Positions 1-5,767 of a stretch of DNA of 5,767 bases are shown piece after piece. The translations under genes and the position numbers were made by a program. Position 1 is the first letter of the stretch. The number at the start of each line of letters is the position of its first letter. Source of the DNA: Spirochaetales bacterium Spiro_01 (lineage in GTDB: Bacteria; Spirochaetota; Spirochaetia; Sphaerochaetales; Sphaerochaetaceae); NCBI GenBank assembly GCA_001604265.1, contig LVBC01000008.1, positions 1 to 5,767 of the forward strand, given 5' to 3'. The notes under the pieces are model-generated. The model saw only the letters and a list, made by a program, of their open reading frames with translations, searched no databases and was not told where the DNA came from.

Positions 1-1
1 C

Positions 2-280
2 TCAGAAGAGAACAGGAAGGGCTCCGTTCTCTTCACACAGAAGGGCTTTCGGGTCTCCATCGAGGGACAGAAGGCGAGAGAGCTTGCCTACAAGGACATA
101 AGGGGTCAGTACTGGTTCACTGATTTCTATCTCCTCCAGATAGACAGCAGGGACTACAGTGCGCTTCTGAACTTCTCTGTGGATAGGGAGAGCTTCGACC
201 TGATCTACATGCTTGCAGATGCACTGAACAGGAGAAAGGTGAAGCTGATCCAGATAGGCGTAAGAAGAAAGGAAAAGTGA
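2..280 (+). CDS. C-terminal part of an unrecognised protein (5' end outside window)
   Basis: An open frame runs from the left edge to a TGA at 278-280 and gives 92 residues of a C-terminus; the start lies upstream of the window. It begins SEENRKGSVLFTQKG and ends in a basic tail (RRKVKLIQIGVRRKEK). No signal peptide, membrane segment or catalytic motif is visible in this part. The alternation of short hydrophobic stretches with charged turns (VLFTQKGFRVSIEG, YWFTDFYLLQID) followed by a helix (DLIYMLADALNRR) faintly recalls bacterial PH-like or YcxB-like C-terminal domains, but I would not assign it. Codon use (AGG, ATA) matches the rest of the window, so I take it as real coding sequence. The stop lies 14 bases before the tctB start, so it may be co-transcribed with the transporter. 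No function is proposed. Confidence 0.7.
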   Translation, partial: SEENRKGSVLFTQKGFRVSIEGQKARELAYKDIRGQYWFTDFYLLQIDSRDYSALLNFSVDRESFDLIYMLADALNRRKVKLIQIGVRRKEK

Positions 281-287
281 TAGGAGG
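281..287 (+). promoter_or_regulatory. Shine-Dalgarno site that fixes the tctB start
   Basis: TAGGAGG ends seven bases before the ATG at 295. A GTG at 277 is in the same frame and overlaps the upstream stop as GTGA, but this strong site lies downstream of it and points to 295 as the start. Confidence 0.75.
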
Positions 288-294
288 TTCTTCC

Positions 295-759
295 ATGAAA
301 CAGTACATATTGGAGAGGATGCGCAAGATAGTTGCCATTCTGCTGCTGGTAATGGGCATAATCGGCCTTACAGTCGCACTCAGGACACTGAAGATAGGCA
401 CCTTTGCAAAGCCCCAGGGCGGCTTTGCTCCGATGCTCTTTTCGGTGCTCCTCATAATCTTCTCTGTGATCAACATCATCTGCGAGTTTCTCAAGCCGAA
501 TTCGATTCCAGGGGACCTTGGAGATGTGAACTGGGTCAAGTTCTTCCTGTATATAGCGATATGTATAGTCTACGTCGCCCTGATAAAGCTTCTGGGCTTC
601 GCGACCGATACCTTCATCTGCCTAACTCTGATGCTGAAGCTTGCCGGCTTGAAGGGAAAGGCAAGGCCGGTCCTCTATTCGCTTGTCTTCAGTGCTCTGA
701 TCTGGGCACTCTTCACATTCGCAATGGATGTTCCACTTCCAAGGGGATTCCTTATCTAG
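295..759 (+). CDS. tctB: Tripartite tricarboxylate transporter small membrane subunit, TctB family
   Basis: This encodes 154 aa starting at the ATG preceded by TAGGAGG; a GTG start at 277 would add six residues (MIGGSS). TctB is the small, poorly conserved membrane subunit of TTT carriers and sits with TctA in the inner membrane. The protein is very hydrophobic, with membrane segments at about residues 11-30, 45-64, 82-101 and 124-144, and a possible extra hydrophobic stretch at 103-117. A GGFAP turn (42-46) precedes the second segment, and the C-terminus VPLPRGFLI matches the short proline/glycine tail I associate with the family. Length fits the usual 140-170 aa. The identification also rests on TctA following directly. 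The stop codon TAG at 757-759 is embedded in the next gene's AGGAGG, so translation of the two is likely coupled. Confidence 0.85.
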   Translation: MKQYILERMRKIVAILLLVMGIIGLTVALRTLKIGTFAKPQGGFAPMLFSVLLIIFSVINIICEFLKPNSIPGDLGDVNWVKFFLYIAICIVYVALIKLLGFATDTFICLTLMLKLAGLKGKARPVLYSLVFSALIWALFTFAMDVPLPRGFLI

Positions 760-763
760 GAGG
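758..763 (+). promoter_or_regulatory. Shine-Dalgarno site upstream of tctA
   Basis: AGGAGG overlaps the tctB stop codon. It is nine bases from an ATG at 773, which is in the wrong frame for TctA, and 13 bases from the ATA at 777, which is in the right frame. No in-frame ATG, GTG or TTG lies at a sensible distance. Confidence 0.7.
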
Positions 764-776
764 TAAAGCTGCATGG

Positions 777-2279
777 ATAACACTGCTTCTATTTCTGAAC
801 GGTTTCAAGGACTGTCTTACCATCGTCAATCTCCTCTGTGCAGTGACAGGCTGCCTTCTCGGTTCTCTCATCGGAGTCCTTCCCGGACTCGGCATCTCCG
901 GAACCGTTGCCATACTGCTCCCGATCACATATGGAATGACCCCTCTGAGTGCACTCATCATGATCTCGGGTATCTACTTCGGTTCCCAGTATGGTGGTGC
1001 GATCACATCGATCCTCGTCAACATTCCCGGTGAGGCTACAAGTATAGTCACCTGCTTCGATGGCCACCCGATGGCGAAGAAGGGCAGGGCCGGCAAGGCG
1101 CTGAGCATCGCATCCATCTCCTCCTTCTGCGGAGGAACGATCGGAATGCTCGGCCTGACCTTCGCAGCCTCCGCTCTTGCGAGAGTCGCACTCGGCTTTG
1201 GAAAGGTCGAATTCTTCGCAATAGTTGTATTCGGACTTCTGCTACTTACCAGTATCTCAGGAAAGAACCAGATGAAGGGACTCGTTGCAGTCTGTCTCGG
1301 CGTTCTTCTCGGTACAGTCGGTCTCGACTCGCTCTACGGCACTGCAAGATACACCTTCCGCATTGTCCACCTCTATAACGGAATAAGCTTCGTTACATTC
1401 ATCATGGGTGCATACGGCATCACGGAGCTCATCAGCGCAATCTGTATTCCTGAGGAGAAGTCGGATGTGATGGAGTTCAGGCTCAGGGACCAGCTTCCGA
1501 ACAGGTCAGAGGTCAAGGCTTGCTGGAAGACGGTCCTCCGTTCAAGTGTACTCGGCTTCGGCGTAGGTCTCGTTCCAGGAGCAGGCTCCACGCTGGCGAC
1601 CTTCTTCGCATATGGCATGGAGAGGTCTCTGAGCAAGCATCCGGATGAGTTCGGAACCGGTATTCCAGAAGGTATCGCAGCTCCTGAGTCCGCCAACAAT
1701 GCCGCAATGTATGCAGGCCTTGTACCTCTTCTGAGTCTCGGTCTTCCATTCACAAGCTCGATGGCACTCCTGATGAACGCCTTCATCGTCCACGGCATCA
1801 CTCCGGGCCCGCTCTTCATCTCTGAGCATCCGGACCTCTTCTGGGGCCTTGTTGCCAGCATGTTCATCGGCAATCTCATCCTCATCGTCATCAACCTTCC
1901 TCTCGTAGGAATGTGGGCAAGACTTCTTAAGGTCGACTTCAGCATCCTGATGCCTCTGATCACATTCATCACCTTCGCAGGTGGCTATGCGATCAACTAC
2001 AGCGTCTTCGACATGGGAATGATGGTAGTCTGCGGTTTCTTCGGCTTCTTCCTCGGAGCCTGCGGCTACAACATGGCAGCCCTGGCAGTTGGACTCTTCC
2101 TCTCGCCTACGCTGGAGAGTGCGTTCCTCGGAACGATGACGCTCTATCATGGCAACCTGCTTGCAGCACTTCTCGATAGGAAGATCGCACTCGTGGTCCT
2201 GTCGATCGGCGTGATCACCTTCGTCCTCTCGACAGTAAGAAGTCTCAGGAAGTTCGTCTCCGAGACTGTGAAAGCATGA
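777..2279 (+). CDS. tctA: Tripartite tricarboxylate transporter large membrane subunit, TctA family (start codon irregular)
   Basis: TctA is the large inner-membrane permease subunit of TTT carriers, which drive uptake of carboxylates with an ion gradient. Counting the ATA at 777 as residue 1, the frame gives 500 aa, the normal family length, and starts in the expected way (ITLLLFLNGFKDCLTIVNLL). Family hallmarks are intact: GVLPGLG at 33-39, YGGAITSILVNIPGE at 72-86, the second-half repeat GLVPGAG at 264-270, AAPESANNAA at 301-310 and GITPGP at 340-345. About a dozen hydrophobic segments span the protein. The start is the odd point. The ATG at 773 behind the AGGAGG is one base out of frame and leads to a stop at 1031-1033. 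The nearest in-frame standard starts are the ATG at 561, deep inside tctB, and the GTG at 843, which would remove most of the first hydrophobic segment. A one-base indel at ATGG (773-776), a sequencing error or non-standard initiation are the options. Everything downstream looks functional. Confidence 0.9.
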   Translation: MTLLLFLNGFKDCLTIVNLLCAVTGCLLGSLIGVLPGLGISGTVAILLPITYGMTPLSALIMISGIYFGSQYGGAITSILVNIPGEATSIVTCFDGHPMAKKGRAGKALSIASISSFCGGTIGMLGLTFAASALARVALGFGKVEFFAIVVFGLLLLTSISGKNQMKGLVAVCLGVLLGTVGLDSLYGTARYTFRIVHLYNGISFVTFIMGAYGITELISAICIPEEKSDVMEFRLRDQLPNRSEVKACWKTVLRSSVLGFGVGLVPGAGSTLATFFAYGMERSLSKHPDEFGTGIPEGIAAPESANNAAMYAGLVPLLSLGLPFTSSMALLMNAFIVHGITPGPLFISEHPDLFWGLVASMFIGNLILIVINLPLVGMWARLLKVDFSILMPLITFITFAGGYAINYSVFDMGMMVVCGFFGFFLGACGYNMAALAVGLFLSPTLESAFLGTMTLYHGNLLAALLDRKIALVVLSIGVITFVLSTVRSLRKFVSETVKA

Positions 2280-2318
2280 AAAAAACAGGAGCGTCGCTTC
2301 TGAAAACAAAGGGAATAC

Positions 2319-2335
2319 TTTGGGCATAGCCCAGA
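2319..2335 (+). promoter_or_regulatory. Small stem-loop between tctA and tctC
   Basis: TGGGC-ATA-GCCCA (2321-2333) forms a perfect five-pair stem with a three-base loop; a T-G wobble and a T-A pair can extend it on each side. It lies in the 72-base gap between tctA and tctC and is followed by an A-rich run and the tctC ribosome binding site. With no U-tract it is not an intrinsic terminator. It could protect the 5' end of a processed tctC mRNA, which is inference. I see no convincing promoter in the gap. Confidence 0.35.
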
Positions 2336-2340
2336 AAAAA

Positions 2341-2345
2341 AGGAG
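2341..2345 (+). promoter_or_regulatory. Shine-Dalgarno site of tctC
   Basis: AGGAG lies six bases before the ATG at 2352, in a purine-only context (AGGAGAAGAGA). This is a strong site, as expected for an abundant binding protein. Confidence 0.65.
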
Positions 2346-2351
2346 AAGAGA

Positions 2352-3344
2352 ATGAAAAAAGGATTAGTTCTGATGATGTCTCTCGTTCTTATCTGCGCAT
2401 CTGTCTTCGCACAGGGCGCACAGGAAAGTGCAGCGGCAAGCGGTCCATGGAAGCCATCCAAGGATGTCACGGTCATAGTCGCCTATGGCGCTGGTGGAAG
2501 CTCTGACCTTCTTGCCAGGACCTTTGCAAACGAGGGAGCAAGTGCATGGGATACCCCACTTGTAATCACAAATGTTCCAGGTGGTGGAAATGCAATCGGC
2601 TTCACACAGCTTGCACAGGCGAAGCCAGATGGCTACACGATCGGAAACACCAACTCATCCGTAGTTGTCAACTGTCTCACCGGTTCCACTCCATTCGTAT
2701 ACTATGAAGAGCTCCAGCCGATCTGCCAGGTAGGCTTCGCTCCATATGTCGTATACGTAGCAAAGGACAGCCCGATCAAGAACCTCAAGGATCTTGAAGA
2801 GGCAGTAAAGACCAGAGATGTCGTCATGGCAGCCAACAACCGCGGCGGTCAGACCCACTGGGAGCTCGAATACTTCGCAATGAAGGTCGGTGCAGATATC
2901 ACAGCAGTCATCTACAATGGTGGTGCAGCCTCCATCGCAGCTCTGCTCGGTGGACACGCAGAGATCACAGTCCAGGCTCCATCCGATGGACAGGAGTATG
3001 TCCGCTCTGGAGACCTCAGGGCAATTGCAATCCTCGACGAGAAGAGACTCGAGACTCCAGTCTACAAGGATGTCCCGACATCCGTAGAGCAGGGCTATGG
3101 CTGGCTCCAGAATGGATTCTTCCACGGCTATTCCTGTCCTAAGGCAATGCCGAAGGAGATGGTCAAGTACTTCGAGGAAGGCTTCAAGAAGACCCTCGAA
3201 ATGCCAGCTGTCAGGGAGAAGATCGAATACTACGGCTTCACAGTCGACTACAAGGACTCCGAGGGCTTCAAGAAGGTATGGCTCGACTCTGTCGACAAGT
3301 ACAAGAATGCCTTTGCAGAACTCGGTTCCCGCCTGACCGAATAG
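2352..3344 (+). CDS. tctC: Tripartite tricarboxylate transporter periplasmic substrate-binding protein, TctC/Bug family
   Basis: This 330 aa protein is of normal length for TctC/Bug receptors, which capture carboxylated solutes in the periplasm and deliver them to TctA/TctB. Residues 1-20 form a signal peptide (MKKG, then a hydrophobic core) with a likely signal-peptidase I cut after VFA, before QGAQE. Cys15 has Ile before it, which is a poor lipobox, so I do not call a lipoprotein. Family landmarks are VAYGAGGSSDLLAR (43-56) with the usual Gly-Gly and Asp52, NVPGGGNAIG (74-83), KPDGYTIGN (91-99), and YNGGAASIAALLGGHAEI (188-205), the equivalent of the family's Y-x-G ... LLGG-x element. The ligand cannot be read from sequence; the family mostly binds organic acids, and the neighbouring genes suggest a uronic-acid-type compound. 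TctC comes last in the transporter set here (B-A-C). A strong stem-loop follows the stop. Confidence 0.93.
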   Translation: MKKGLVLMMSLVLICASVFAQGAQESAAASGPWKPSKDVTVIVAYGAGGSSDLLARTFANEGASAWDTPLVITNVPGGGNAIGFTQLAQAKPDGYTIGNTNSSVVVNCLTGSTPFVYYEELQPICQVGFAPYVVYVAKDSPIKNLKDLEEAVKTRDVVMAANNRGGQTHWELEYFAMKVGADITAVIYNGGAASIAALLGGHAEITVQAPSDGQEYVRSGDLRAIAILDEKRLETPVYKDVPTSVEQGYGWLQNGFFHGYSCPKAMPKEMVKYFEEGFKKTLEMPAVREKIEYYGFTVDYKDSEGFKKVWLDSVDKYKNAFAELGSRLTE

Positions 3345-3355
3345 TTTGCTTTCAT

Positions 3356-3394
3356 ATGGTCGGATCGATCCGTGCTACCGGACGGTCCGGCCAT
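3356..3394 (+). promoter_or_regulatory. Strong imperfect stem-loop in the gap between tctC and the first barrel gene
   Basis: Bases 3356-3367 pair with 3383-3394 (12 pairs, two of them G-T wobbles). After a single bulged A at 3368, bases 3369-3372 pair with 3379-3382, closing a six-base loop TGCTAC. The 5' arm contains the perfect 12-base palindrome CGGATCGATCCG (3361-3372), and CCGGAC-G-GTCCGG (3378-3390) is a second, competing inverted repeat. No T-run follows on either strand, so an ordinary intrinsic terminator is not supported. A 3'-end stabiliser for tctC mRNA, a partial attenuator or a protein-binding operator are all possible. Confidence 0.55.
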
Positions 3395-3432
3395 TCACTC
3401 GGACACTTCAACCTATGGGATACTGAACGAAT

Positions 3433-5124
3433 ATGGCCGACTACCAGGACAGACTGCTTGAGATCCATGGCAGCAACATGTTCAATGGCTACCACGTGCA
3501 GAGGGCCATCGAATTTGCCAGAAGATTCGACATGACCGGCATCATCTTCCATGCCAACGACATAATCGACAGGGCCATCAAGCCCGACAGATACTTTCCC
3601 CCGAACGAATCGCTTCTGAAGTTCAATAACAGGGACGGGGATACAAAGAACTACAAATACTACCTTTCGAATATAATCGACAGAATCACAGCCAGTGGAC
3701 TCGAGTTCTACGTGGAGGTGAAGGAGATATACTATCCATACGAGATACTCGAGGTCTTTCCTCAGCTCAGGAAGGAGAATGGAGCAGTCTGTGCTACCGA
3801 CCCCTTCTGGTGGGAGTTCCTCGAGGAGAAGATAAGCGAATTCACAAGACGCTTTCCCAAGCTCTCCGGAATAATCGTCAGCGCAGGGACCAGGGAGAGC
3901 ATGGTCTCTCTTGCACTGAACAAGTGCACCTGCGAGCGCTGCAGAGGCTACGACATGGACAGATGGTACCAGGAGCTGATGGGTGCAATGTTCCGTCCTC
4001 TCGACAGGGCAGGCATGAAGCTCATCGTCAGGGAGTTCTCTTACACTGCAGACCACCAGTTCGCAATGGTCGAGGCGGCACAGAAGGTCTCTGACAGGAT
4101 AGTGATGGCGATAAAGAAGGCGCCCCACGACTACTATCCGACCTTCCCGAACAATCCGACAGCTGGCAACTGCGGTCCACTGGAGCAGTGGATCGAGTAC
4201 GATTGTTGGGGACAGTACTTCGGCCTTGGAGTCTTCCCATGCTCCGTTGCAGAGGACATGAAGGAGAGGATGAGGTACTACAGAGAGAAGGGTGCGAAGG
4301 GTGTCATGCTCAGGACCGACTGGGAGAGACTGCTTCAGGGAAGCACCTTCAACTCCTTCACGCTCTTCAATCTCGTTGCAGGCGCAATGCTTTCGAAGGA
4401 CATCGATACCGACCTCGATGAGTGCTACAGGGCCTGGCTCGACTACGGCCTCCTGAGTCCTCTTGAGTACGATACTGTTCCGCAGGTGCCGTGCAGGCCG
4501 AAGAATCCCAAGGCACTTGAGGTGCTCAGGAGATTCATGCAGGACTCGTGGAGAATACAGGAGAGGATAATCTACGTCAGGGGGCACGTATTCAATCGAA
4601 ATGCCCAGATGTTCGACAGATACTTCCTCACATACTTCATAATGACAGTCCAGCATACCAGGGACCACTGGGACAGGGGAGCATCGAAGAAGGTCGAGCC
4701 GACTGATGAGAACATCGACATCATCATCCGTGAGAAGGACGAGGGTGTCGAGCTTGCAAGGTCTCTCAGGAGCTATATGAGGCCATCAGAGCTCGGGCTT
4801 TCAGAGGGTGTGGAACGATATCTTGAATTCCTCCTCGATGCATATGTCGTATATGCCGAGATATTCAGGGCCCAGATCATCACTGCAATGTACATACGAC
4901 GAGCAGAGACGGATGTAGACTTCATTGAGAAGGCCCTCTCTTCGCTATCGGTATACGAAGATCTTGCGAAGAGACTTGGAGACCTGGTCATCGGAAAGGG
5001 TTACTCGAACAACGTCGAGTATGTCCTGGATAGGAACAGGGTCATCCGCTTCAGGGATGACTGCCGCTCTGTCATACAGGGACTTATCGATAGAGATAGA
5101 AACAATAAAGGAGAATGCTCATGA
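3433..5124 (+). CDS. Putative cytoplasmic glycoside hydrolase, divergent GH67 (alpha-glucuronidase)-like TIM barrel; first of two tandem paralogs
   Basis: This encodes 563 aa with no signal peptide or membrane segment, so it is probably cytoplasmic. Residues about 20-340 read as a beta/alpha barrel: MTGIIFHANDI (34-44), LEFYVEVKEIYYPY (90-103), LSGIIVSAGTRES (144-156), KLIVREFSY (196-204), IVMAIKKAPHDYYP (223-236) and WIEYDCWGQYFGLG (253-266). Order and wording recall the catalytic barrel of GH67 alpha-glucuronidases as I remember it. Glu155 would be the acid candidate and Asp233 one of the acidic base residues, with Gln261 where I expect the second acidic residue. A CxCxxC loop (Cys165, 167, 170) resembles one in DUF4838-type proteins. 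Residues 350-563 are mostly helical. Classical GH67 enzymes are longer, and their N-terminal domain is absent here. An in-frame TGA at 3424-3426 makes ATG 3433 the first possible start, and the paralog begins at the same alignment point. The Shine-Dalgarno is weak (GGGA, 12 bases away). The exact activity is unknown. Confidence 0.6.
   Translation: MADYQDRLLEIHGSNMFNGYHVQRAIEFARRFDMTGIIFHANDIIDRAIKPDRYFPPNESLLKFNNRDGDTKNYKYYLSNIIDRITASGLEFYVEVKEIYYPYEILEVFPQLRKENGAVCATDPFWWEFLEEKISEFTRRFPKLSGIIVSAGTRESMVSLALNKCTCERCRGYDMDRWYQELMGAMFRPLDRAGMKLIVREFSYTADHQFAMVEAAQKVSDRIVMAIKKAPHDYYPTFPNNPTAGNCGPLEQWIEYDCWGQYFGLGVFPCSVAEDMKERMRYYREKGAKGVMLRTDWERLLQGSTFNSFTLFNLVAGAMLSKDIDTDLDECYRAWLDYGLLSPLEYDTVPQVPCRPKNPKALEVLRRFMQDSWRIQERIIYVRGHVFNRNAQMFDRYFLTYFIMTVQHTRDHWDRGASKKVEPTDENIDIIIREKDEGVELARSLRSYMRPSELGLSEGVERYLEFLLDAYVVYAEIFRAQIITAMYIRRAETDVDFIEKALSSLSVYEDLAKRLGDLVIGKGYSNNVEYVLDRNRVIRFRDDCRSVIQGLIDRDRNNKGECS
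5108..5113 (+). promoter_or_regulatory. Shine-Dalgarno site of the second barrel gene, inside the end of the first
   Basis: AAGGAG lies seven bases before the ATG at 5121. A second in-frame ATG at 5115 is only one base away from it, too close to be used, so 5121 is the better start. Confidence 0.65.
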
Positions 5125-5767
5125 ACGGCTACAAGGACAGATTGCTTGAGATCCACGGTATCAACATGTGGAACATGTTCCATGTCGATAGGGCGATAAG
5201 ATTTGCCAGGAAGTACAATATGACCGGCATCATCTTCCATTGCAACGAGTTCATCGACAGGATGATATTCCCCGACAAATACTTCACCAAGGACGAACTT
5301 CTGAAGTACAACCCGGTAAGGAACAGCGTCACGAAGAACAACCGCTACTATTTCAGATCGGTTCTTGACAAGTGCCGCGCAAATGGTCTCGAGTTCTACG
5401 CCGAAGTAAAGGAAATATACTACCCATACGACCTGCTTACAAAGTTCCCTGGACTTAGAAAGGCGGATGGACAGGTCTGTGCCACAGATCCATTCTGGTG
5501 GGAGTTCCTGGAGGCCAAGTACGAGGAGTTCTTCAGGATGTTCCCTGAGGTTGCTGGTATCAGCGTCAGCCCCGGCACGAGAGAGAGCATGGTCTCCTTT
5601 GCGGCCAACCGCTGCACCTGCGAGCGCTGCAGGAACTACGATGTCGACCTCTGGTACCACAATCTGCTCGAGGCAATGCACAGGCCGATCGCAAAGGCCG
5701 GAAAGCGCCTCATCGTAAGGGATTTCTCCTATACGAAGGCACATCAGTTCGCAATGGTCGATGCCGC
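5121..5767 (+). CDS. Second tandem GH67-like barrel paralog, N-terminal 215 residues (3' end outside window)
   Basis: The frame is open from ATG 5121 to the right edge, giving 215 codons of a partial gene. The start overlaps the TGA of the preceding gene as ATGA, so the two are probably translationally coupled. The protein (MNGYKDRLLEIHG...) aligns with its neighbour (MADYQDRLLEIHG...) along its whole visible length with about 60% identity by eye and almost no gaps. Residue numbers of key positions coincide: Glu155 in TRES, Cys165/167/170 in CTCERC, the CATDPFWWEFL stretch at 120-130 and FSYT at 202-205. Differences include the loop after residue 55 and Cys41 in place of Ala41. No signal peptide is visible. 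As for its partner, a cytoplasmic glycoside-hydrolase-like barrel is the best guess. The part that would contain the later catalytic positions (about 233-261) is outside the window. The duplication suggests two related substrates, or a heteromeric enzyme. Confidence 0.6.
   Translation, partial: MNGYKDRLLEIHGINMWNMFHVDRAIRFARKYNMTGIIFHCNEFIDRMIFPDKYFTKDELLKYNPVRNSVTKNNRYYFRSVLDKCRANGLEFYAEVKEIYYPYDLLTKFPGLRKADGQVCATDPFWWEFLEAKYEEFFRMFPEVAGISVSPGTRESMVSFAANRCTCERCRNYDVDLWYHNLLEAMHRPIAKAGKRLIVRDFSYTKAHQFAMVDA

Noticed and set aside
561..776. Extending tctA upstream to the in-frame ATG at 561
   Set aside because: This would overlap tctB by nearly 200 bases and add 72 residues without TctA or membrane character. 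The frame is open there only by chance.
773..1033. Short + strand frame starting at the ATG behind the tctA ribosome binding site, read as a gene in its own right
   Set aside because: The 86-residue product is rich in Arg, Ser and His with no recognisable features and overlaps conserved TctA codons. I treat the ATG as evidence for a start-region frameshift instead.
1542..2327. Open frame of 261 codons on the - strand opposite tctA
   Set aside because: Its product is a charged, low-complexity string, typical of the reverse of a membrane-protein gene, and the + strand TctA is unambiguous.
2394..2396. Cys15 of TctC as a lipoprotein attachment site
   Set aside because: The residue before it is Ile, which breaks the lipobox, and VFA/QG five residues later is a normal signal-peptidase I site. 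Relaxed spirochaete lipoboxes make this not impossible.
3356..3394. Intrinsic (rho-independent) terminator after tctC
   Set aside because: The stem is strong, but neither strand has the following T-run, so I list it only as a structured element.
3419..3424. GATACT as a -10 promoter box for the first barrel gene
   Set aside because: No recognisable -35 box lies 16-18 bases upstream, and the leader to ATG 3433 would be only a few bases.
3352..4668. Long open frame of 438 codons on the - strand opposite the first barrel gene
   Set aside because: It is a mirror of the biased codons of the + strand gene. The same antisense frame reappears opposite the second paralog (5001-5744) simply because the sense proteins are alike. 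No family features or ribosome binding site support it.

Overview
This window looks like an accessory carbohydrate or organic-acid uptake locus from a Gram-negative-type bacterium with moderate GC. A spirochaete of the Sphaerochaeta kind is my best guess. The reasons are the 'VFAQGAQE' signal-peptide junction of the substrate-binding protein, which resembles binding-protein leaders I remember from that group, and heavy AGG use for arginine. This assignment is an inference and is not proven by the window. All genes I can support are on the + strand, with little space between them.

Layout. Positions 2-280 hold the 3' end of an unrecognised gene. Next comes a complete tripartite tricarboxylate transporter (TTT) in the order small membrane subunit tctB (295-759), large membrane subunit tctA (about 777-2279), periplasmic binding protein tctC (2352-3344). 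An 88-base gap follows that contains a strong imperfect stem-loop (3356-3394) without a U-tract. Then come two tandem paralogous genes. The first (3433-5124) is complete and encodes 563 aa. The second overlaps it by four bases (ATGA) and runs off the right edge (5121-5767). Both encode leaderless, probably cytoplasmic proteins that look like a divergent alpha-glucuronidase-like (GH67-like) TIM barrel with a CxCxxC loop.

How the genes may work together. TctC would capture a carboxylated ligand in the periplasm and TctA/TctB would import it using an ion gradient. The two cytoplasmic barrel proteins could then act on it. The natural hypothesis is uptake and cleavage of a uronic-acid-containing glycoside by a TTT system dedicated to it. 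This is inferred from gene order and motif resemblance only.

Main anomalies. The tctA frame has no conventional start codon at the expected place: the ATG that follows the good ribosome binding site (773) is one base out of frame with the TctA coding sequence. The two barrel proteins are close paralogs translated as a coupled pair. They lack the N-terminal domain expected of classical GH67 enzymes and may differ from them at a catalytic position.
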